A stretch of DNA of 64,000 bases, taken from positions 134,220,905-134,284,904 of the forward strand of contig OY992530.1 in the NCBI GenBank assembly GCA_963921185.1, read 5' to 3'. The position numbers and the translations under genes were made by a program. Position 1 is the stretch's first letter; every line of letters begins with the position of its first letter. The stretch comes from Dasysyrphus tricinctus. Its lineage: Eukaryota; Arthropoda; Insecta; Diptera; Syrphidae. This document shows, piece by piece, positions 43,273-55,170 of the stretch. The notes below the pieces were generated by a model. The model had not been told where the DNA came from and searched no databases. It was given only the letters and a program-made list of their open reading frames with translations.

Positions 43273-46200
43273 TTGAAAAAAATTAATAAATATAATATCA
43301 AAATAATTTCATATAATGTACATGGTTTAGGCAACAAAATTCTATATCCAAGTTTCTTTAAATATATATGTGATCATGAAATATTCTTCTTATACGAGAC
43401 TTTTTTAATGGAAAATTTTGAAAGGTATGAAAAATTTTTTAAAGGGTTTAATTTGCTATGGATTCCAGCCGTAAAAAGAGCTCGATACGGAAGGGCAAGT
43501 GGAGGGGCACTATATGGAATTAAATCAAATGCAGAAATCAAAGCAGAATTCGTTAAAAAGATGGAAAGAGACCTTGTTCATATAGTAACTGCATGTCAAA
43601 ACTTCTACATTATACCGGTATATCTCAACTGCAACAGATGGGAGGAGGACTTTCAAAGCTTGAACAACTATCTTCAAGAAGGCAATATACAAAACTTCGT
43701 GGCCATAGGAGATTTCAACGCCAGAATAGGGGAAAACCAAGTTGTACCAAATGAAATCATAGCTCTTAATAGCCAGGTAACTTACAATAGAAAATCAGAG
43801 GACAAGGTAATAAATGGCAAAGGAAAACGGCTATTAGAATCATGTGAAGATTTTGGTATGACCATCCTTAATGGGCGAACCGAAGATGATGCGGACGGAA
43901 ATTTCACATTTATTGAAAAAATTGGCTCATCTACAATTGATCTCTGCTGTGTAACCTACGATATGATAAACCATATCCAAGGTTTTAAAAGTCGAAAATC
44001 AGATATACTCAGACCACATGCCCATTATACTTGAACTGGAACTCAAATACAACCATCAAAGCACCGTTGAGATGAAACTGTTACCTAAACTACGATGGAA
44101 CGACAACTTAGGAAATATGTATAGACAAAACCTGCATGAATGCATCATTAGTTCGGAGATTGAAGAATGGACTGGCAAAAATATAACGGATGCTATTAAG
44201 TTTGCAGCAGGGAATCAGGCTCACACCCAAAGAATTGAAGGCAAAGAAAAATGGTACGATGGAGCATGCGATCGAGCTAGGAAAAAATCCTTCTTTTGGC
44301 TTAAAAAGCTGCGAGGAAACAATTCACCGATCATAAAAGATATCTATCTTCAATCCAATAGACAGTATAAGGAAATTTGTAAAAGAAAGAAAAAAGAATA
44401 CTATGAAGCAATCGGTCAAAAACTAAAAGAAGTGAAAAGTACCCAAGAATGGTGGAATTTGGCAAAAGAACTCAAGACAGTCAGTTTTGTAAAGGGAAAC
44501 ACAATAGCAAGTGCTATTTTGAAGGACTACTTTTATGGGTTACTTAATCCAATGATGAGTGTCATTCAGGTTGAGGATATAGCGCCAGCCGTAAGTAATC
44601 CTCTGCTTGATGGAGTCATATCGAGTTCAGAAATCTGGGATTTTCTTAACAACACAAAAACAAACAAAGCACCAGGATATGATAGAATACCTTATGAGTT
44701 CTTCAAATACGCGCCAGATTCAGCCATTGACTTAATGGCAAAGGTTTTCAATCGGATGCTGACATCTGGAAAAGTGGAACCAGCGTTTAAAAAATCACTG
44801 ATATTTCCCATTTACAAAAAAGGAGATCGAAACTTAGTGCAAAACTACAGAGGGATATCCTTTATGGATTGCATTGCAAAAACTTTCGCTGGAGTCCTAT
44901 TGAAAAGGCTGCAAAAGTGGGAAAGAGAGTATGGCATTCTAAACGAGTACCAGGCAGGATTTAGGGAAGGCTATAGTACGGCAGATAACCTCTTTAATCT
45001 TTTCAATATCGTGAAACTAAAAATGCATGAAAATAAGAAAGTTTACTCCTTTTTCATTGATTTTAGAGCCGCTTTTGATTATATTGACCGCAAAGCCCTT
45101 TTATATAAACTTCAAAAAGTGGGAATAACAGAAAAAATAATCAAAATTATAAAAGACCTTTATGAGGATACCGAGTCAGCTGTCTGGGATGGTGAAAAAC
45201 TTTCCGAATGGTTTAAAACTTCAATGGGTGTTAAGCAAGGATGTTTGCTCAGCCCACTCTTCTTTGCCTTATACATTAATGATTTGCATGAGTATGTTGG
45301 TGGTGGAATAAATGTCAACGGTATGGTGGTACGTCTACTCATGTATGCAGATGATATCGTGTTGCTGGCCGACAGCGCAGAGGTTCTCCAAAGAATGATA
45401 AATAAGATCGCAGAGTACTGTCAACGCTGGAATTTATTAATCAATCTCGACAAATCCAAGATTGTTGTTTTCCGAAAAAGAGGGGGGCGGCTTAGTTCAC
45501 AGGAATGCTGGAAGCTTAACAACGAAACCATAGAGATTGTCAACAAATATAAATACCTTGGAGTGTGGCTGACCCCTGGATTGTGCCTAACGGAGCATTT
45601 TAAGGAAAGAACGAAACTGGCTAGACAGAGTCTTAACTTTTCATGGAATAAATTCATTGCGAGTACGGATGTTAAACTCTCTTCGAAGATGGAAATTTTT
45701 AGTGCTGTGACCAGAGCCATCATATCATATGGAGCACAAGTGTGGGGTCACTCAAAATATGAAGAGTTGGAAAAGATGCAGAGGTACTTCTATAAAAAAG
45801 TTCTTGGGTTGCCAACAATAACTCCAAATTATATTCTTACGCTGGAATGCAAAATTAAACCGATTTTTGAATACACAATAAGATGTCACATGAACTATAT
45901 TGGAAAAGTCTTAAATACTTATGATGACACCCGGCTACCGAAACTGTTAGCCAAAAATGTTATTGAAAAAAAGATATATTGGTTTCAATGCTGGGAAGAT
46001 AATTTAAATCTAGTTGAAATCGGTAATTTAGAAGAGCTGGTATCAAACAGAATTAATTTTAATAGTGCTGTTGGGGATATATCAGAAAGAATCATCCAAG
46101 AAGATAGTCGAGAAGCACTACAGAGAGCACATCTCACCAGATCACATAGCCTATACAACTTACTTGACTACAATGTTGGAAGAAACTATGTTGGCGATGA

Positions 46201-46516
46201 TTTAAAAACCTCAAAGATCCGATGGATTCTTAAAGCAAGAGCAGGCCTCATAAGGCTTAATGGAACGGTAAGATCATCGGTTGAAAATGTTAACTGCTCG
46301 CTCTGCAATATGAACGAAGTCGAGACACTTATGCACTTTATGGGAATTTGTCCAATACTCAGGGGGATACGCAGAGATTGTCTTGGCAGCGCAACACTGG
46401 ACGAGGAGATGGTGGTAAATTTGCTAAATGGAGAAACGGACTGGAGTAATCTTGTTCTATATTTACAAATGGCACTCAAATATCGACAGGAGCTGACTGA
46501 TGAATTCAACTTTTAA
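43273..46516 (+). pseudogene. LINE ORF2: APE endonuclease and reverse transcriptase, one frameshift
   Basis: The endonuclease (43273-about 44030) shows IISYNVHGLG, a YETFL catalytic Glu block, GDFNARIG and SSTIDLCCV. It ends in SDHMPIIL, whose His is catalytic. This last block is out of frame because the A run at 43987-43990 has one base too many. From 44018 an 832-codon frame is open. RT blocks are KTNKAPGYDRIPYEF, NYRGISFMD, NEYQAGFREGYSTADNLFNL, FIDFRAAFDYID, GVKQGCLLSPL and YADDIV (45344-45355, both Asp present). A C-terminal Cys/His motif, CSLCNMNEVETLMHFMGICP, follows. There is no RNase H domain. No in-frame ATG precedes the endonuclease. Apart from the one base the protein looks intact. 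Confidence 0.85.
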
Positions 46517-46759
46517 AAAGTGAATAGCAATAGAAATAATTATTAATAAACGCAAAAAATAGTTAATAAATATTAATACATAACAATAAATAAAATCTAG
46601 GGAATGTATGGAATAGTTACTTGATCGCGACAGACGACGAAAGTCATTGTTGTACTTTATGTTTTTGAAAATAACACAATGTAAATTAGTTTCTTACTTT
46701 TAAAAATATTAAAAAAATGTTATAATTTATATAAAAATAATGAATTGAATGAATAAACA

Positions 46760-46761
46760 TA

Positions 46762-46793
<32 letters not shown>
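46760..46793 (+). repeat. (TAC)n tail of the LINE
   Basis: About eleven ACT/TAC trinucleotides end exactly at the 3' target duplication and thus form the 3' tail of the LINE. Confidence 0.9.
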
Positions 46794-46795
<2 letters not shown>

Positions 46796-46807
46796 ATATC
46801 AAAATAT

Positions 46808-46930
46808 TCAAACATTTTTTCATTGAATTTTTTAAAAAAATAATTTTTTTTTTTTTTTTAATTCGATATTTCGAAAACGAGCAGGCAATTTTTTTAAATT
46901 TTAGTTTTATATTTACATTAATAAATACTT
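46808..46930 (+). repeat. Repeat R, copy 2, 3' part
   Basis: Continues repeat R after the LINE: TTCGATATTTCGAAAACGAG followed by AGGCAATTTTTTTAAATTTT corresponds to 49540-49590 of copy 3. Truncated before the end of the repeat. Confidence 0.7.
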
Positions 46931-48076
46931 TAACACCCTTCCTGCCTAAGACAGACTCGTGGTCCTGGGCTGGAGACTTTTAGTATGTTATACCTGGGGG
47001 TCACCCCTATACCATACATTATACAATAACCCAGAGAGCATGGTCCATTGCATTTATTTTTCCTTCGTTGACTGGGACTATAAAGTTCTTTCACAAAAAT
47101 CAGAGCTATCACATTATATTATAGGCCTGCAACTCGCCTTCATTTTTTAAACTTAACTGGCACAAGCTAGATTAAAGCTTCTAACAAAGATTATTCGAAA
47201 ATATATAATATAAGAGTACTAAAGCCAAAAATTACAAAGAATTACTGTGGCGGAACATGCTCAAACCGTGCTTTAAAGTTCCGTGCACATTTTTTTTCAT
47301 TTTTTACTCACTAAAACATAAAACTAGAAAAAGAATCTGACAAAGCTAATTTTTAATGGAAACCTTTATTTTGATGTCTTGAGCATGTCCTGAAAAGTAA
47401 TTTTAGTTTTACCCAAAAACTTGCTTGTAAGGGGGTTAAAAAAGGGTAAATAGGGTTTTATTCCCGTTTTTTTAATTCCTCGAAAACTTTTTACTAATCA
47501 AGGAAAAAATATCTTTATAAAAATTTAAGATCAAGTAACTGCACTCAAAAAAGGTCATGAAAACTTTTTTCTAGAACCAATCGTTTTGGAGATATAGGCT
47601 GAATTATGTCTCTATCAAAAATATCACTTTCACATTTCCTTATTTCTTACAGTAGGGGCGTTTGTGCACGATATGAGGCTATAGCTGTCATTTCAACCTT
47701 AAAGGGTTCATCTTGATCTTTGATTTTATAATATTTAATATCATAACTTAATTTTTAAGAAGTGTTTCCATGGTGGTAATACTGTCAGAAGGACGAAAAG
47801 AGTGTTGCCACTTTCAGGGCTAAAACAAAGAAATTCTGTAAACATTGGACTATAAATTGAGAACTAAGTGTCGGACGATAACGCGAGAGCTCACGTTGGA
47901 ATCAACACATTTGGAGCCATTCGACCACATTATTGATATTCATCCCTCCCAACCCAAGGCATGAAGGGGACGAAAAAAATTGTGATGGGAAAGGGCATTT
48001 TCAAAGCCGAGAAAAGTAAGGCAAATATTTATAAAAATAAAATTAAAAGATGATTGGTGTTGACGCAGAATTTCAA
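46931..48076. other. No recognised gene
   Basis: Mixed composition with a GC-richer patch at 46930-47070. Open frames shorter than 65 codons and without motif. Confidence 0.4.
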
Positions 48077-48288
48077 TATCAGTGTTATGGATACCCAGAG
48101 ATAATTCAAAAACCTACTTTGGTTTTTAAAAAAATGCCTATTGAGGTGGGGGAGAGAGGGATATGAAAGTTTATCAAATTAATTATCAGTGTTATGGATA
48201 CCCAGAGATAATTCAAAAACCTACTTTGGTTTTAAAAAAAAGCCTATTGAGGTGGGGGAGAGAGGGATATGAAAGTTTATCAAATTAA
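48077..48288. repeat. Direct duplication of a 107-bp unit
   Basis: Two adjacent copies start at 48077 and 48184 with TATCAGTGTTATGGATACCC and end near ATGAAAGTTTATCAAATTAA. They differ only in the length of an A run and a few bases, so the duplication is recent. Confidence 0.9.
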
Positions 48289-48289
48289 A

Positions 48290-48520
48290 ATATTTATCTT
48301 GACGATGAATCTAAAACTTTTAATATATCCCACATCCGATAAGGAAATCCTCTTTACCGACTGTCTGTCGGACTTAACCCTTTACCAAAATAGTGGTATT
48401 AAAAATAACTTAAATCGTCAGCCCGATCTGATTTTTTCTTCCGACGAACGTTGACAATTGTGCCGTCCTAGCAAGTGAGCACCTTCTATATAGACTGGAT
48501 TCATACCACCCTCTTTTTTC
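48290..48520 (+). pseudogene. Jockey-like LINE endonuclease fragment (piece 1 of a split LINE)
   Basis: The frame reads TDCLSDLTLYQNSGIKNNLN, RQPDLIFSSDE and, after a one-base shift, NCAVLASEHLLYRLDSYHPP. This is the C-terminal part of a jockey-type APE endonuclease; the final YHPPL block carries the catalytic His in the family. Sequence of the same LINE seems to resume at about 49915, after repeat R, and again after the LTR element. Confidence 0.65.
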
Positions 48521-48539
48521 CCTTACTTTTCTTATGATT

Positions 48540-49722
48540 TTTACTTGCGATTATAGGTACTATAAGGCAAGTTTTGGATTCGTGCAAAAAAAAAATTTTA
48601 GATAACAATCAAACATGATATTACGATGATAGAGGACACCAAAAAAGTGGGTGGCACAATTCTGTCTGTCTGTCTGTCTGTCTGTTCGACTACAGCCTAA
48701 ACGGCTTGATCGATTTTCTTCAAACTTGGTACATAGTGGTTTTTGGTGATTCTGCCCACACGTTTTTTTCATTTTTTTTTAGAACCAAAAATAACGGTAC
48801 CTGCCATACAATTTTTTTTATCAATTTTAAATAATCGTTTTTTTCTCAAAAACGGATCGACAACTTTTCTTAAAAAAAATTCAAAAAAATTATTTTAGTA
48901 AAGGCTTCCTTTGGGTGAAAAACCATTTTTCAAAAATGGTTATTAATGGTACCTCCCAAAGAACCATTTTTTTAATTTTTGATTTTCTTCAAAACAGTAC
49001 GACCGATTTCAATTATTTTTTTTATACAAACAATATAAATAGTTTTGTGCACCAAAATTTTTAAAAAAATATTTTTGGGATTTTTAAAAAATGTTTCAAA
49101 ATTATTTTTGGAAAATCAAATATTTTGAAAACGACATGATCGATTTTTTTGAAACTCGATACTTATGAGTTTTTTAGTACTTTCTAAATTATTTTTAGAA
49201 AAAATTTTACATTTATGAAAAAATAATGGTACCTGTCATACAAAAGTAAAAACACCGCAAAGGAAAATATTTTTTCTCTCAAAAACGACTCCTATGATGT
49301 TGATTAAACTTTTTCTATATACTAAAATTAGTATGATCTACTACTAAAAATAATAAAATTTTACACTTAGCAACTATTAACAGTACCTGTCATAGAACGT
49401 ATTTTTTTATTTAGAGTTTTCTCGTTATGATGATTTTTTTTATATACAAATTTCAGATAAGATTTAATAATATTGTATATCAAAATTTTCAAAAAAAAAG
49501 TTTTTGGATTTTTAAAAAAAGTTTCAAAATTTTTTTTGAAAATTCGATATCTCAAAAACGGGTTGACAATTTTTTTTCAAATTTTGTTTTTATATACACA
49601 TAAATATATACTTCAGATTTGCATACCAAAATTTGTTCTTAAAAATGTTGTAAGAATTTTATATATAAAAAATTAATTTTTTTAAAAACCGCTCCAACGA
49701 ATTTAAATATTTTTTTCTCATA
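48540..49722 (+). repeat. Unclassified repeat R, copy 3 (full length, with TCTG microsatellite)
   Basis: It begins TTTACTTGCGATTATAGGTA and carries GGATTCGTGC, ACAATCAAACATGATATTAC, AAAAAAGTGGGTGGCACAAT, six TCTG repeats (48662-48686) and TTCGACTACAGCC. A long AT-rich body follows with recurring AATAACGGTACCTGCCATA-like and AAAACG words, and it ends near AACCGCTCCAACGAATTTAA. It is collinear with copy 1 in inverse orientation. The body contains about five loosely similar sub-blocks ending in GGTACCT, so the repeat may itself be built from degenerate tandem units. No protein is recognised. Confidence 0.75.
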
Positions 49723-49914
49723 CAATCATATTCAATCAAGAATCAAGATGGCATTCTTTTTGTCACCTCAAACTGTCAAAAGAGCTGGTTTAGCCAATTA
49801 AAATGTCGTATTTCATGCTTCTCTATACATTTTTCTTTCATAATTTCAATGTTTTTATATACAATTTTCTTAAATCTGCAGTGTCTTGAACATAAGAGCA
49901 AGTACGTGCGATCC

Positions 49915-50300
49915 AGTCGTGCATTTTATTTAATAATGGCAATTTAGCTGAAAGACCTTCAACCTTTAATTTTCTTAGAACTAACTACCCTAAACTAGAA
50001 AAATTATTAAGTTCCATCAATTTCAATGCTATCAAACAGGTCCCTGATATTGAAACAACTCTCTTTTACTTACATATATTCTAACGTTCTCAACTGTAAC
50101 CTTTTGTCCAACAGAGGAATACCTACTCATCTCCCCCTTGATATAACAGCGAGTTACGCTTATAAAGAATTAATAGAAACAAACTATGGAGTAATTACCT
50201 AAAATCACGCTCCGAGTACGATTACCATAATTACCCAACGTGCAGTTTGCTCTTTTCAGAGGTTTGTGACTCTCTCTCTCTATCATCAATATCTTAATAG
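49915..50300 (+). pseudogene. Jockey-like LINE, linker between endonuclease and RT (piece 2)
   Basis: With frameshifts the plus strand gives FNFLRTNYPKLEKLLSSINF and NAIKQVPDIETTLFYLH. Further on it gives a RNTYSSPPWYNSELR-like stretch (degenerate) and SEYDYHNYPTCSLLFSEVCD. This is the usual linker of jockey-type ORF2 (FRKANYP..., PPWYNSEL..., YHNYSxCRxLF). It is cut by the LTR element at 50300 and continues at 55385. Confidence 0.65.
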
Positions 50301-50514
50301 TGTAAGAGTATATCTATACACCTGCCTTGAATTTACTTTGTTTTAAACACATAATACTATATATTATCTATACTAAGAATTAATTGTTTTTGTCATAAAA
50401 ATATAAAATATATTCATTCGAAATTTAAGAATCAATAAAAGAGGAACTCTTGTTAATTTTATAAATAATTGAACTAAAATATTTGATTGGCTTTTATCGA
50501 AATACGGCCATAAG
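50301..50514 (+). repeat. 5' LTR
   Basis: Starts TGTAAGAGTATATC and ends CGGCCATAAG. An AATAAA-like signal (TCAATAAAAGAGG) lies near 50431. The sequence following the LTR (TGGGATTGAGCC at about 50526) could be a primer-binding site set back from the LTR edge, but the matching tRNA is not known to me. Confidence 0.9.
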
Positions 50515-50580
50515 AACTTCAGAAGTGGGATTGAGCCAAAAATCCTGGATAAGATTTTATATATATACAAGATTGAAAAA

Positions 50581-51873
50581 ATGAATAAGTCTGAATTGCA
50601 AGGATGGCTCAGGAAGCAAGAAGTTGATTTTTCACAAACAGCCACATTGACGCAATTGCGGAAGCTGTACAATGCAAAAATAAATCAGATTAATCGTCAA
50701 GAAAACAGTTCTGCCGATTTAGAAAATTCTGATGATTCTGTTAACGCTGAGGAAGATGCGACTGGTGATTCAACCAGACAGGGGCTTGAAAATAATGATC
50801 AAGTTCTAGAAAACGAATGTCAAAATGCATCTATGAATCGACAGGTAGAACAAACCGAAGAGGAAGCTGATATTGATGCACAGCTTAGAATTTTGGAAAA
50901 ACGTCGCCGTTTACAACAATTACAACAAGAATTGGCTTCTGATCGGAATGCTTTTGCTAACCCACAATTCGAAGATATTCAACATTCCATAAATGCTTTC
51001 GCTGGTGACGAAGCTTATGATGCTCGTAAATGGTTAGCGGATTTTGAGCGGCTTTGTGACTCTGTAAGTGGTAATGATGTGTTCCGGTTAAGGTCAATTC
51101 GGCGTTTAATGAAAACGGATTCTACTGCTGATTTGTTTCTTCGTGTAGATAATTCTACCAATTATCTGCAATTCCGAAACAATTTTTTGTCAAACTTTGG
51201 CCATACAAATACTATATCAGAGGTCCTTGATAAATTAAGAAAGACCACTTTCCGTTCATCGAAGCTGTCTATAATGGGGTACATTCTTAAAATGCAAGAG
51301 TTGGCTTCACGTGCAAATTTAGATGAATTGCAAGTCATTCAATTCATAATTGAAGGATTTCAAGACGACTCTGTGAATTTTGCTGTGTTGTATCCAGCTT
51401 GTAATCTACAGCATCTCAGACAATTATCACATCGTTATAGCCAATTGCGAAGTCAACGGGAAGCCAGTGAAGTAGTTAAGATCTCGTCTACAAAACAATC
51501 AGTTTTCAAGTGGAGCACTGATCGTCCTAAGATGCTATGTTACAATTGCTCAAATTTTGGTCATTTTTCAAGTTCGTGTCCTCATCCCAAAAGAGAGAAA
51601 GGATCATGTTTCCTATGTGGTTCAAAGGAACATATTTTCAAAAACTGCCCATCAAAGAAAACTAATAATCGAGTAGCCTTAGTAGATGAGTTCCAGCCAA
51701 GAAACACCAGAAGTGCAAATAAAGAAGCTAACTATCCTATTTCCGAGATTAATGATGTAAGTGTTACCTTTCTGAATAATGGTTCTATGCATGGGTGTAT
51801 AACTGTTGTTTCTTTATTTGATTCTGGTAGTCCGATTAGTTTAATGAGAAAATCTGCTGCTCCAAAAAATTGA
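50581..51873 (+). CDS. gag: Gag polyprotein with start of the protease
   Basis: A 430-codon frame starting at an ATG 67 bp after the 5' LTR. The N-terminal part is hydrophilic and Gln/Asn-rich, with a Glu-rich segment around residues 45-105. The middle (about 135-300) is the capsid-like region (ARKWLADFERLCDSV is typical of gypsy Gag). Two CCHC zinc knuckles follow: CYNCSNFGHFSSSC at 320-333 and CFLCGSKEHIFKNC at 343-356, which bind element RNA. The frame runs on into the aspartic protease, whose active-site DSG is at about 414-416 (LFDSGSP). It stops soon after, within a run of six A at 51864-51869. The rest of the protease is in the -1 frame. Confidence 0.85.
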   Translation: MNKSELQGWLRKQEVDFSQTATLTQLRKLYNAKINQINRQENSSADLENSDDSVNAEEDATGDSTRQGLENNDQVLENECQNASMNRQVEQTEEEADIDAQLRILEKRRRLQQLQQELASDRNAFANPQFEDIQHSINAFAGDEAYDARKWLADFERLCDSVSGNDVFRLRSIRRLMKTDSTADLFLRVDNSTNYLQFRNNFLSNFGHTNTISEVLDKLRKTTFRSSKLSIMGYILKMQELASRANLDELQVIQFIIEGFQDDSVNFAVLYPACNLQHLRQLSHRYSQLRSQREASEVVKISSTKQSVFKWSTDRPKMLCYNCSNFGHFSSSCPHPKREKGSCFLCGSKEHIFKNCPSKKTNNRVALVDEFQPRNTRSANKEANYPISEINDVSVTFLNNGSMHGCITVVSLFDSGSPISLMRKSAAPKN

Positions 51874-54800
51874 TTAATCAGTGGACTCAATATTCAGGTT
51901 ACAAGGGATTAGGAAATTTGAAACTATGTACTTTTGTAAAAATTCAAATTCAAATTTCCTTCCGCAATTTGATTAACCAAATAAACATCTTTGTTGTTCC
52001 TGATTCAGTTATTCCTTACCCGATTTTGTTGGGTCGGGATTTTTTGAATGTATTTAAAATAAAATTTATGATAATTGATTTGACTTTTAATAAAATTCCT
52101 AAAACGAATGTTGAAATTGTAGATGATTCGCGTAAAAATAAAATTAAAATATCAAATAAAGTATTGCATTGTGTGTATAGTTCCATTAAAAATGAGAATT
52201 TAGACCTTTTATCTACTTGCGATCTATGTCAACTTACGAACGTGAGAATAAAAAATGATGTTAAATCATCGAATGATTCTTTGGGTATCGATCATTTTGT
52301 TCCGGACATTTTTGCGATTGAGGTAGATACAATGTTTTCTGAATGTATCGATATCAATGTTAACTTGAACCAATTCTATAGAAAAGAGATAAAGAAAATA
52401 ATTGAGACTCACTACCTTGACCTTTCAAATATTCCGACCTCTGATGAGCATAACTATGAAATGAACATTCATTTGACTTCCAACATTCCAGTAAGTTCAG
52501 CACCTCGAAGACTTTCTTATGAAGATCGACGTATTGTCAGAGATATGGTTAGAGACTTATTGAAAAACAAACAAATACGACCTAGTAATTCTCCCTACGC
52601 ATTTCCAATTGTTTTAATTTCTAAAAAATCTGGCGAGAAACGAATGTGTGTTGACTATAGACCTTTATTGATGATTGTTTAGAGAGATTGGAAGGCAAGG
52701 CATATTTCACAACATTGGATTTAAAAAATGGCTTTCACCATGTAAAAATTTCAGAAAGCTCAGTTCCATATACGGCATTTGTTACGCCAGATGGGCAGTA
52801 TGAATATTTGCAAATGCCTTTTGGGTTAAAAAATGGACCTGCAGTATTTCAACGGTTCATTAATAATATATTACGCACATTCATTGACGAAGGGGTTGTT
52901 GTTGTATATATGGACGACATAACAATTGCTACCAAAACGATTGCAGAACATTTGGACGTACTCCAGAGATTACTACGACGACTAGCTGAATTTCGACTTG
53001 ATCTTAAATTCAAGAAATATCGATTCTGCTATAATGAAATAGAGTTTTTGGGATTTACTATCAATCAAAAAGGAATTCGTCCAAACAATGGACATATTGA
53101 AAATATAAAACATCTTCCGATCCCCAAAAATGTAGATCAAGTTCAAAAATGTTTAGGTTTATTTTCATATTTCCGCCGATTTGTTCCGTCTTTTTCACAT
53201 ATAGCTATGCCACTACGGAATCTTCTTAAGCCAGGTGTTAAATTTTTTTTCGATGATTTATGCCGTTCTGCATTTTTAAACCTAAGAAATAAATTAGTAA
53301 CGTCACCAGTCTTGGCATTGTATAACCCAAAACGTGAAACAGAATTACACTGCGATGCCAGCTCTGATGGTTTTGGGGGGATACTTATGCAAAGACAGGA
53401 TGACAACAAATTTCATCCAATAGCCTATTTTTCACAAAAAACGACAGCTTCTGAGTCTCGATTTCATAGCTTTGAATTGGAAACCCTAGCAATCATATAT
53501 TCATTACGAAAGTTTCGGGTGTATTTAGAGGGTATTCCATTCAAGATTATAACAGATTGTAACTCCCTAACGATGACTTTGAACCGTAAAAGTATCAATG
53601 CTAGAATAGCTCGTTGGGCACTTGAACTTGAGAATTACGATTACACTATTCAGCATCGAAGTGGGCTTCTCATGGGTCATGTTGATGCCTTGAGCCGTTA
53701 TCCCTTAGCTTCCGTTAAAGATTCCAAAAACGACAAACAGGTTATTTCAGTAGTAAATCCAGATGATATAGATATGCAATTGCAAATAACTCAAAACAGA
53801 GACGATGATATTGTTCAAATACGAGAACGGTTAGAGAAAGAAGAAGTTCCAAAATGTATTCTTGATGATGGTTTAGTTTACCGAAAGTTGGATAGTGGAA
53901 ATTTACTGTTATATGTTCCGAAAGAGATGGAATTACAAATAATTAGGCAAACTCATGAAAAAATTTGTCACATGGGTGTAACGAAGTGTATTGATCAAAT
54001 TAAATTGCATTATTGGTTCCCAAAAATGAAAGAAAAAATTGAAAAATATGTAAAAAATTGTATCCATTGTATCACACATTCCATACCAACACATTGTTCG
54101 AATCGTACTCTACATCAAATTCCAAAAAAGCCTATTCCATTCGATACCATTCATGTTGATCACTTTGGCCCCCTTCCGTCAATTATTTCTAAAAGAAAAT
54201 ATATTTTTGTCATTGTAGATGCTTTCACAAAACATGTTAAGCTTTACGCAGTAAAATCAACAAGTACTAAAGAGGTATGTGCATGTCTGGATAAATATTC
54301 TGAGTACTACAGTCGACCTCGTAGGGTTATAAGTGATCGTGGTTCGTGTTTTTCGTCACTCGAATTTGGTTCGTATTTACTTAAAAATAATATCGAACAT
54401 GTGAAAATAGCTACTGCCTCACCTCAAGCTAATGGTCAAGTTGAACGTATCAATCGGATTCTTAAGTCGATGTTAGCTAGAATTTCTGAACCTATTCAAC
54501 ATTCTGATTGGTCGAAACTTTTAATAAGAGTCGAATATGCTCTTAATACTTCCATTCATTCTACTACTGGATGTTCCCCTTGTCAATTATTATATGGCGT
54601 AAGCCAACGTGGACGGGAAGTTGACATAATCTCAGAATATTTAGAAAATAAACGATACTTAGCCACGGAACATGACTTAAAAACTTTACGAAAGAAAGCT
54701 TCAGATAATATTGATCAGAATCAGCAAAAAAGTTCTGAATACCATATGCAAATGCGCACAAACCACATAAAATATTTTCAGAAGGAGACTTTGTTATGAT

Positions 54801-55005
54801 TCGAAATATTGATACAACAGCTGGTACTAATAAGAAATTTATTCCAAAATTCCGTGGTCCATACAAAGTTCATAAAATCCTTCCAAATGATCGATACGTT
54901 ATAAGAGACATTGAAAATTGTCAGTTAACACAAATTCCTTATGATGGTATTATTGAAGCCTCGCGAATACGTTCCTGGGTTGATTGGCGTGATTCTCATA
55001 GCTAA
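51867..55005 (+). pseudogene. pol: Pol polyprotein: protease end, RT, RNase H, integrase; three breaks
   Basis: The protease tail (YPILLGRDFL) and the RT start lie in a frame open to 52682 (-1 relative to gag). A small deletion with frameshift after VDYRPL removes part of the conserved block before the DDCLERLEG stretch. From 52688 to 54799 the frame is open. It contains RT with QMPFGLKNGPAVFQRF and YMDD (52907-52918), RNase H (LHCDASSDGFGG, ELETLAII, HVDALSR), and integrase. The integrase has an HHCC zinc finger (HEKICHMG, NCIHC) and a DD35E core with Asp at 54158, Asp at 54335 and Glu at 54443. A third shift near 54770 separates the C-terminal FRGPYKVHKILPNDRYVI tail (to 55005). No chromodomain is seen. 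Catalytic residues are all present; the breaks disable this copy. Confidence 0.85.
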
Positions 55006-55170
55006 AATTTTAGTTCAGAAAGGTAATACATTTAAGTTGATTCTTAATTTTTTTAATATTTTCAAAATTTAAATTTTTTTAAATTTTATAATAGAGTTAT
55101 TAAATTTAGAGTTAAAATACTTAAATTAATTTCTTGATCGAGTCGATCAAAATGGTCAGGATGGCCGAGT

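Larger units (their letters stand above)
41582..46793 (+). mobile_element. Full-length two-ORF non-LTR retrotransposon (LINE) with 14-bp target duplication
   Basis: TTATATCAAAATAT occurs at 41568-41581 and 46794-46807, directly flanking the element; this is the target duplication in repeat R. The order is a ~0.9-kb 5' untranslated region, ORF1 (42491-43201), a 71-bp spacer, ORF2 (43273-46516, one frameshift), a 3' untranslated region with no AATAAA before a (TAC)n tail at 46760-46793. Such a microsatellite tail is common in LINEs that lack poly(A). Full length plus an intact duplication suggests a young copy. The clade is not assigned. Confidence 0.9.
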
